Source of the DNA: Chitinophagaceae bacterium
GTDB lineage: Bacteria > Bacteroidota > Bacteroidia > Chitinophagales > Chitinophagaceae
Assembly (NCBI GenBank): GCA_020853515.1
Contig: JADYYU010000276.1
Location: forward strand, 1-13,119
DNA: 13,119 nt
Direction: 5' to 3'
A program made the position numbers and the translations under genes. The notes beneath the pieces are model-generated. The model ran no database searches and was not told the DNA's origin. It saw only the letters and a list, made by a program, of their open reading frames with translations. Positions 7,690-13,119 of this stretch are shown piece by piece (position 1 is the first letter of the stretch; every line of letters starts with the position of its first letter).

Positions 7690-9879
7690 ATGAGAAGAAA
7701 ACTTTTGATACTATCGTTGATTACCGCTTTATTTTGTGTTGGTTCGGTAAGTAATGTACATGCAGCCCCTAAGGATGATCCGGCTGCAAAATTGCCTTTT
7801 AAGAAGAAACTAAAATGGGCTGATGCGTTATATAAGCAAGCAAGTTTTTATACTGCGGTTGACTATTATGCTCAATTAAAAAAAGAACAACCGCGAAACC
7901 CGTATGTAACCTATATGCTCGATGAATGTCACTGGATGATGAGAGATTACCCGCCTGCAGCAGAATATTATTTTGAAGCATTTACATTGGCACCGGAATT
8001 ATACAAGGAGGCCCCTTTTAAAGAAGGTTTGATGAGAAAGCAAAATGGCGACTATGTAAGAGCGATCGAACGTTTTACTTATTATAAAGATAATTATAAG
8101 GGTAAAAACAAGAAAATGAAATTGTATGCCCAGCGCCATATTGATGGTTGTTTGATGGCCATTAAATCGTTCGAAGACCCGGGCAGGGCTTTTGTGAAAA
8201 ATGCAGGTCCTAATGTAAATACGGCTTATACTGAATTGTCGCCTCTACCTTTGGGAGATACGGCCCTCTTATTTGCTACAATGGATCAAAATAAGATCAT
8301 TGACCCGAAAGATACCAAAAGAAAAGACTGGGTTTCCCGTTTTATGTGGTCTCCGAAGGAATTTGACAGAACAAGAATAAAAGACAGTTTTGAAGTGAAA
8401 ATGAAATTTGAAGACGGTAAATACAACGACCTTAAGTACCATGTTGGCAATGGTTCGTGGAGTCCGGGTGGTGGCCGTTTTTATTTTACGAAATGTAAGG
8501 AAGACAGTTTGACTACAAAATGTAAAATTTATGTAGATACTTTCAGCAAGAAGAAAGGCCAATGGAGCGGTCCTAAAGAAATGGATGAGTTTATCAACGA
8601 TCCTGAATCGAACAATACGCAGCCTTATTGCGCTATGGTTGGTAAAAAGGAAGTGCTGTTTTTTGTTTCAAACAGAAAACTGCAAGGTGCCGGTGGATAT
8701 GATATCTGGTATACTGTTTATGATTCCGCACGACGCTCATACAGACGTCCGCAAAACTGTGGTAAGAAAGTGAACTCTTTCGACGATGAGGGTACACCTT
8801 ACTTTGACAGCAAAAAAGGTAAATTGTATTTTGCTTCAAAAGGTTGGCCAAGTTTAGGCGGATATGATATTTTTTCTGCCGATGCAGCGAGTCCTTCCAG
8901 ATATAGCAATTTGCAAAATCTTGGTTTTCCTATAAACTCTTCTGCTGATGATATGTATTACATTCAAGATCCGGGCAAGAAAGATAATGCTTATGTTGTT
9001 TCAAATAGATTGGGAAGTTACTACGTAAAAAATCCAACTTGCTGCGATGACATCTGGAGAATTATTAAGGAACCTAACTTTTATGTAAAAGGTACCGTGC
9101 TAGATGAAGTGACCAATCAGCAAATTGATAAAGTGGTTGTAAAAATGAAGGATGAAGCAAGTGGAGCATTAAGAGACACTGCTTTTTCAAAAGAAGGTAA
9201 CTTCTTATTTTACACACCAATGGGTAAAAATTACAGTATTACTGCTGATAAAAAAGAATATGTATCTGGTCGCACAGTAGTAAGTACAACAGGCAAGTCT
9301 ACTATGGATCCTGATGATACAACAGCAGTCATTATCTATATGAGGAAAATTTCAAAGGATTTTGAATTTCATGTAAATAATGTGTACTACAATTTTGATA
9401 AAGGTGAATTTCAACCTGATTCTTATGCCGCATTAGATTCTATGGTAAGATTTTTAACTGATAATCCATCTTTAAGCGTAGAAATCCGCTCTTATACCGA
9501 TAGTAAAGGATTAGAGTCCTATAATGATGAGTTATCTGTTAAACGTGCACAGGCTGTCATGAGTTACATGGGTTCTAAAGGGATCGACCGTGGCCGTATG
9601 ATAGCACGTGGTGAAGGTATGAAAAACCCGATCAAACCTAATAAGATCAATGGTCAGGATAACCCTACAGGACGACAGTATAATCGTCGTACAGAGTTCC
9701 GTATCATCGGTGAAAGTCCGGATCTTCGAATTATTTACGACATCAACAAGCCCGAGTATATCGACAAATCAGGAAATGAAAACAGGAACAAAAACCTGCA
9801 GATCAACAATGACGAAAATGACGAAGGTGGAGCACCTGATGCAGATATTAATCCTGGTAGTAGGGTAGGTGGACAGTAG
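7690..9879 (+). CDS. PorE-like protein: TPR, PD40/WD40-like, carboxypeptidase-regulatory and OmpA domains
   Basis: The 729-residue exported protein has a Sec signal (about 1-25, VHA|A), TPR-like helices (about 38-165), a PD40-like beta-propeller (about 178-460, with SWSPGGGRFYF, FFVSNRKLQGAGGYDIW and LYFASKGWPSLGGYDIF blades), a carboxypeptidase-regulatory-like beta domain (about 463-550), and an OmpA C-terminal domain (about 558-675). Peptidoglycan-binding residues are recognisable: Asp604 (SYTD in place of the usual GHTD) and Arg619 (SVKRAQ); GRQYNRRTEF ends the domain. A polar tail (690-729) follows. This domain order matches P. gingivalis PorE, which partners PorP and contacts peptidoglycan. 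PorE is a lipoprotein, but no lipobox is seen here (Cys16 is preceded by ALF), so attachment may differ. It lies 76 bases after the PorP/SprF gene and likely shares its transcript in part. Confidence 0.9.
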   Translation: MRRKLLILSLITALFCVGSVSNVHAAPKDDPAAKLPFKKKLKWADALYKQASFYTAVDYYAQLKKEQPRNPYVTYMLDECHWMMRDYPPAAEYYFEAFTLAPELYKEAPFKEGLMRKQNGDYVRAIERFTYYKDNYKGKNKKMKLYAQRHIDGCLMAIKSFEDPGRAFVKNAGPNVNTAYTELSPLPLGDTALLFATMDQNKIIDPKDTKRKDWVSRFMWSPKEFDRTRIKDSFEVKMKFEDGKYNDLKYHVGNGSWSPGGGRFYFTKCKEDSLTTKCKIYVDTFSKKKGQWSGPKEMDEFINDPESNNTQPYCAMVGKKEVLFFVSNRKLQGAGGYDIWYTVYDSARRSYRRPQNCGKKVNSFDDEGTPYFDSKKGKLYFASKGWPSLGGYDIFSADAASPSRYSNLQNLGFPINSSADDMYYIQDPGKKDNAYVVSNRLGSYYVKNPTCCDDIWRIIKEPNFYVKGTVLDEVTNQQIDKVVVKMKDEASGALRDTAFSKEGNFLFYTPMGKNYSITADKKEYVSGRTVVSTTGKSTMDPDDTTAVIIYMRKISKDFEFHVNNVYYNFDKGEFQPDSYAALDSMVRFLTDNPSLSVEIRSYTDSKGLESYNDELSVKRAQAVMSYMGSKGIDRGRMIARGEGMKNPIKPNKINGQDNPTGRQYNRRTEFRIIGESPDLRIIYDINKPEYIDKSGNENRNKNLQINNDENDEGGAPDADINPGSRVGGQ

Positions 9880-9907
9880 TGTCAACAATCTTTAAGATAA
9901 TTTAATT

Positions 9908-9941
9908 ATTAAGGCTTCCATAAGGAAGCCTTAATTGTTTT
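9908..9941 (+). terminator. Strong intrinsic terminator ending the T9SS cassette
   Basis: A perfect 12-pair stem, ATTAAGGCTTCC (9908-9919) against GGAAGCCTTAAT (9924-9935), with a four-base ATAA loop and a T-rich tail (TTGTTTT, 9935-9941). It lies 28 bases after the stop of the OmpA-domain gene. It could also work in the reverse direction, where an A-rich flank gives a T-run on the minus strand, but the nearest minus-strand gene stops 420 bases away. Confidence 0.88.
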
Positions 9942-10360
9942 GTGCGGGTATCTATGAGTATCATGGTCATACTACCTGGCGTTATTCGCATGGTATGAAA
10001 CAGCAGTTATAGTTTTCATTTTATACCTGCAGTTTGTTAGTATTTTTCTGAATAAGGCAGTCGCCTAATCAGATTTTATAGTAGCTGAAATTTGAATAGA
10101 TTATCACTAGACCACTAACTCTAAAGGGCTGCATTAGATTAATTGGTAAGGTTAGTGATTTACGGATCGTTATTTGTGGCGCTACTTAAAGTTTGCTGTA
10201 TCGTATAGGATGCATAAAGTACTCTCTGTGAAATGAATGCAAAATAGAAACAATTCGACTTTTCTAATACTGTTGGTCTGTACATAACCAAATCCTTCAA
10301 CCCATTTTAAAATAAACAGATCTTATTGGGGCTGTGTCCAGAGCCGATTCGAAACATTAC
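9942..10360. other. 419-base intergenic region, no recognised feature
   Basis: Lies between the cassette terminator and the stop of pfkA, with genes on both sides converging. No credible ORF, tRNA, riboswitch, promoter box or strong hairpin is visible. A six-base inverted match (TCATAC at 9967, GTATGA at 9993) has a 20-base loop and is probably chance. No clear terminator for pfkA was found either. Confidence 0.5.
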
Positions 10361-11347
10361 TTATTTGGCCAGTACACTGATAATATCTATCAGGTCATTA
10401 GCGATTGGTTTTTGCAATTTTACGCAGGAACTAAAGGGTGTAAACATGATCTCGTTATTAACTAAACCTGCCATCTCCAGTGTCCGTCCCTGTATCAAAG
10501 CTTCCACGGCTGCATAACCAAGTCTGCTGGCTAGAATACGGTCAAAGCAACTGGGCGTCCCGCCCCGCTGCATGTGTCCCAAAATACTTACGCGGGTTTC
10601 TACTTCTGGTAGCTTATCATTTATAATTGTGGCTAGTTTGTATGCCCCGCCAAATTCGTCGCCCTCAGCCACTACTATAATATTGGTGAGTTTTTTTCGG
10701 CGGTGGTCGTTGCTGACAGCATTAATAAATGCCTCAAGGCCTTCCTGCTGTTCGGGTATAAAAATATGTTCAGCGCCGCAGGCAATGCCACTTTGCAGGG
10801 CAATATAACCCGCATCGCGGCCCATTACCTCTATAATAAAAAGTCTGTTGTGCGATTCGGCCGTATCCCGAATTTTGTCGATCGCCCATACGGCCGTATT
10901 CACGGCAGTGTCAAAGCCAATCGTATAATCAGTGCCGCTCAGGTCATTATCAATTGTGCCCGGTAATCCGATGGCAGGAATTTGATACTTTTTAAAAAAT
11001 TCCACAGCCCCCCTGAAAGTGCCATCACCGCCTATGAGGATGAGTGAGCTAATATCGTTTTTTAGCAGATTTTGATAGGCTTTTTCCATCCCTTCTTCTG
11101 TCATGAATGCCTTGCTGCGTGCCGTTTTTAAAATGGTGCCACCACGTTGAATGATATTTGAAACATCGGTGGTTTTCAATTCCCTGATCTGACCTTCTAT
11201 CATGCCCTGATAGCCATTCATTATGCCCATAGGTACAATATCATGATGTAATGCGGTTCGTACGATGGCCCTGATCGCTGCATTCATACCCGGTGAATCA
11301 CCACCGGAAGTAAGCAGTCCAATATTTTTTAGTTTTTGCATAGTCAT
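10361..11347 (-). CDS. pfkA: ATP-dependent 6-phosphofructokinase
   Basis: PfkA phosphorylates fructose 6-phosphate to fructose 1,6-bisphosphate, the committed glycolytic step, in the cytoplasm. The 328-residue protein is of normal length for the bacterial family. Signatures: LLTSGGDSPGMNAAIR (11-26), GGDGT (106-110, ATP binding), LPGTIDND (128-135, with catalytic Asp133), EVMGR (173-177) and LGHMQRGG (256-263). Gly at the GGDG and PGTI positions, rather than the Asp and Lys of pyrophosphate-dependent enzymes, indicates ATP as donor. The start is the ATG at 11347, seven bases after the aminotransferase stop; an ATG two codons downstream (11341) is equally possible. An ATG further upstream (11374) would overlap the aminotransferase end by 20 bases and adds nine residues not in the family. 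It is the second gene of a minus-strand pair. Confidence 0.96.
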   Translation of the reverse strand: MTMQKLKNIGLLTSGGDSPGMNAAIRAIVRTALHHDIVPMGIMNGYQGMIEGQIRELKTTDVSNIIQRGGTILKTARSKAFMTEEGMEKAYQNLLKNDISSLILIGGDGTFRGAVEFFKKYQIPAIGLPGTIDNDLSGTDYTIGFDTAVNTAVWAIDKIRDTAESHNRLFIIEVMGRDAGYIALQSGIACGAEHIFIPEQQEGLEAFINAVSNDHRRKKLTNIIVVAEGDEFGGAYKLATIINDKLPEVETRVSILGHMQRGGTPSCFDRILASRLGYAAVEALIQGRTLEMAGLVNNEIMFTPFSSCVKLQKPIANDLIDIISVLAK

Positions 11348-11354
11348 ATTTATT

Positions 11355-12617
11355 TTAGGAAACCAGCCGATCAAGCGCTGACTTTAATTTTGAAAGCATT
11401 ACAGGTATTTCATCTAATGCACAGGTACCCACACTTAAGCGGTACCATTCGCTTTCTTTATGGGCTCCAAAGGCCGAAAAGGGCACTAAGGCGAGTGAGG
11501 CATATTCTAGTAAAAATGCTGTCATGGCTGCAGTATCCTGAATGAGGTTGCCGTCGGGATCTTTATTATTTTTAAATGAAAACCGGATAGTCAGGTACAT
11601 GGCGGCTGTAGGCGAAATGGCCTCGACCGGATAGCCTGCCGATTGCAGATTTTGAATGCCCTCATAGATGAGACGTAAGCGCTGTTCGATTTTATTTTTG
11701 GTGGTTTCTAAGTAGTCATCCACGGCATCTTCGTTCTGTAAAAATTGTGCGGTCGCTACCTGCTCTGCCATAGGACTCCAGGCTCCGATATGACTTAGGA
11801 TGCCTTTCATTTTATCTATGACGACTGCAGGGCCAAATGCCCATCCAACACGCACCCCTGTTGCACAAAATGCCTTACTGATTCCATCAATATAGATGGT
11901 ATATTCAGATAGCTCAGGAAATAAACTTACCGGGTCATAATGCACCGCATCTCCGTAAGTGAGGGTGCTGTAGATCTGGTCGTATAAAATATAGAGAGGC
12001 TTCTGGGTTGCGGATCTGCTTTTATTTTCGTCTATAACTGCCTGACAGATTTTAGAAAGCTGTTCTTTAGAAAAGACGGTACCTGTAGGGTTTAATGGAG
12101 AACATAACGCCAGCAAAGTAGCCTCCTTAAAATGGGGAATCAGTTCTTCGGCTGCCGGTAAGAAATTATTTTCTACGCTTGTTTCAATACAAATATGTTC
12201 GCCACCCACAAAGTGGGTGTAATGGTTATTGTTCCACGAAGGTACCGGGTAAATGACTTTTTCTCCCGCATCGCAGATTGTACGGTACGCAGCATAAATC
12301 AAAGGTCGGCCACCGCCTGAAATCAGAATACTACCTGCGTCATAATTTAAATGCAATTTTCTGCATATAAACTGCGAAACTGCCGTTCTTAATGAAGCGA
12401 TTCCATTCGCAGGCGGGTAGTTGGTTTTTTTTTGCCGGTAGGCTTCAATAATTTCATGTTCAAGCAGGGCAGGAATGGGGAATATGGCCGGATCAAAATC
12501 ACCGATGGTAAAATTGTAGATTTTGTTGCCTTGTTTAATGCGGTCGCTGATCTCGTTACCTAATTTAATGATCTCAGAAGGAATCAGCGTATCTGCGAGT
12601 TTAGAAACTTTGCTCAT
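11355..12617 (-). CDS. Class I/II PLP-dependent aminotransferase
   Basis: A cytoplasmic fold-type I enzyme that transfers an amino group with pyridoxal phosphate; its amino-acid substrate cannot be fixed from sequence. The 420-residue protein has YPPANGIASLR (67-77), CSPLNPTGTVFS (172-183, Asn176), YDQIYSTLTY (212-221, Asp213 and Tyr216), the PLP lysine in DGISKAFCATGVRVGW (Lys248, Arg256) and the carboxylate-binding Arg393 in YRLSVG. All key residues are present. The best start is ATG at 12617 (MSKVSKLADTLIPSEI), since the 31 extra residues from an ATG at 12710 are basic, Phe-rich and unlike the family. The stop is seven bases before pfkA, so the two are probably co-transcribed. No TAnnTTTG box was found upstream. 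Aspartate or aromatic specificity is possible but not shown. Confidence 0.93.
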   Translation of the reverse strand: MSKVSKLADTLIPSEIIKLGNEISDRIKQGNKIYNFTIGDFDPAIFPIPALLEHEIIEAYRQKKTNYPPANGIASLRTAVSQFICRKLHLNYDAGSILISGGGRPLIYAAYRTICDAGEKVIYPVPSWNNNHYTHFVGGEHICIETSVENNFLPAAEELIPHFKEATLLALCSPLNPTGTVFSKEQLSKICQAVIDENKSRSATQKPLYILYDQIYSTLTYGDAVHYDPVSLFPELSEYTIYIDGISKAFCATGVRVGWAFGPAVVIDKMKGILSHIGAWSPMAEQVATAQFLQNEDAVDDYLETTKNKIEQRLRLIYEGIQNLQSAGYPVEAISPTAAMYLTIRFSFKNNKDPDGNLIQDTAAMTAFLLEYASLALVPFSAFGAHKESEWYRLSVGTCALDEIPVMLSKLKSALDRLVS

Positions 12618-12730
12618 AATGCCAAATAAGTACTTTTTAGTGAAAGTACATAATGTTTTTAATTTAAACTTGCATCCCAATGATTTTATGGAAAACTTAA
12701 AATGATACATCTATGTGCAAATTCAAGATC

Positions 12731-13119
12731 ATGAAAATTTATCTGATACTCATGTTATTTTCTGCCTGCGGTTATTACTCTGATCAGTCTCAAATGAAAC
12801 AAGCTGCAGATGAAGTTACCGCTCCGTCAAAGCAGTGGATCTTTGAAGATGGCCAAACGGTTGGTGAACGGATATTAACACCGGAAGGCTACACCCGGTT
12901 GCAGGCACCGGCAAATTCATTCGCAACGTATCTACGAAGCAGACCACTTAAACCGCATACATCGAAAGTGCATTTATATAATGGTGAATTGAAATCAAAT
13001 CAAACTGTGCATGCGGGCATCCTCGATGTGCCGGTGGGTAAAACGGATCTGCAGCAATGTGCTGATGCGGTGATGCGCTTGCGAGCCGATTATTTATTCA
13101 GCGAAAAAAGATATGATGA
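12731..13119 (+). CDS. Partial CDS: DUF4846 domain lipoprotein (5' part)
   Basis: An open frame of 129 complete codons runs past the right edge with no stop. It begins MKIYLILMLFSACG, a lipoprotein signal with FSAC as a slightly atypical lipobox (Cys13). From about residue 49 it matches the DUF4846 pattern: GERILTPEGYTRLQAP, SFATYLRSRPLKPHTSKVHLYNG, VHAGILDVPVGKTDLQQCADAVMRLRADYLFS, KRYD. The function of this Bacteroidota family is unknown to me. A further in-frame ATG at 12713 would lengthen the short signal to 18 residues before the Cys and add basic residues (MCKFKI), so it is a realistic alternative start. It is divergent from the aminotransferase gene (113 bases between the starts), and no clear promoter box is visible. 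Confidence 0.87.
   Translation, partial: MKIYLILMLFSACGYYSDQSQMKQAADEVTAPSKQWIFEDGQTVGERILTPEGYTRLQAPANSFATYLRSRPLKPHTSKVHLYNGELKSNQTVHAGILDVPVGKTDLQQCADAVMRLRADYLFSEKRYD

Noticed and set aside
8181..8188. GGGCAGGG, matching the E. coli FtsK-orienting motif GGGNAGGG
   Set aside because: A motif with seven fixed bases is expected about once or twice by chance in 13 kb on two strands, it lies inside the OmpA-domain gene, and the E. coli motif is not established for Bacteroidota.
10331..10360. tRNA-like TTCGAAT loop on the minus strand and a GGCT/AGCC hairpin near the pfkA stop
   Set aside because: The flanking bases do not form a five-pair T-stem and no other tRNA arms are present; the hairpin has a mismatch, a two-base loop and no T-run.
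12618..12710. N-terminal extension of the aminotransferase from the ATG at 12710
   Set aside because: The 31 added residues are basic and Phe-rich with no family match, while the ATG at 12617 gives the normal fold-type I start.

Overview
The window looks like a chromosomal segment of a gliding-type or T9SS-bearing Bacteroidota, probably of the Chitinophagia/Saprospiria kind. The reasons are a type IX secretion (T9SS) type B cargo beside a PorP/SprF-family protein and a PorE-like OmpA protein, TAnnTTTG promoter-like boxes upstream of several genes, A-rich leaders without Shine-Dalgarno sequences, and a DUF4846 lipoprotein. No phage, insertion sequence, CRISPR array, tRNA or rRNA is visible. 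Most genes belong to known families, and I found no clear sign of a wholly new system.

Layout, left to right. (a) 1-561: a truncated minus-strand gene for a short exported or membrane protein, divergent from a plus-strand exported heavy-metal-associated (HMA) domain protein with a four-cysteine metal motif. (b) 562-949: a 388-base gap holding only a doubtful 26-residue hydrophobic ORF. (c) 950-3427, minus: the DNA translocase FtsK. (d) 3584-9879, plus: a three-gene T9SS cassette made of a 991-residue choice-of-anchor L, multi-Ig surface protein with a type B sorting domain, a PorP/SprF-family protein, and a TPR/PD40/CRD/OmpA protein resembling PorE. It starts at a good promoter-like sequence and ends at a strong intrinsic terminator (9908-9941). 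(e) 9942-10360: a gap with no recognised content. (f) 10361-12617, minus: a class I/II aminotransferase followed 7 bases later by ATP-dependent 6-phosphofructokinase (pfkA). (g) 12731-13119, plus: the 5' part of a DUF4846 lipoprotein gene, cut by the window edge.

How the genes fit together. In cassette (d) the cargo would pass the inner membrane by its Sec signal and cross the outer membrane by T9SS through its C-terminal type B domain. The PorP/SprF protein is the expected outer-membrane partner of that cargo, and the OmpA-domain protein would link it to peptidoglycan. FtsK is a chromosome-segregation housekeeping gene, divergent from the cassette. The aminotransferase and pfkA look like a two-gene transcription unit. 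The HMA protein probably belongs to a metal-handling locus that continues left of the window.
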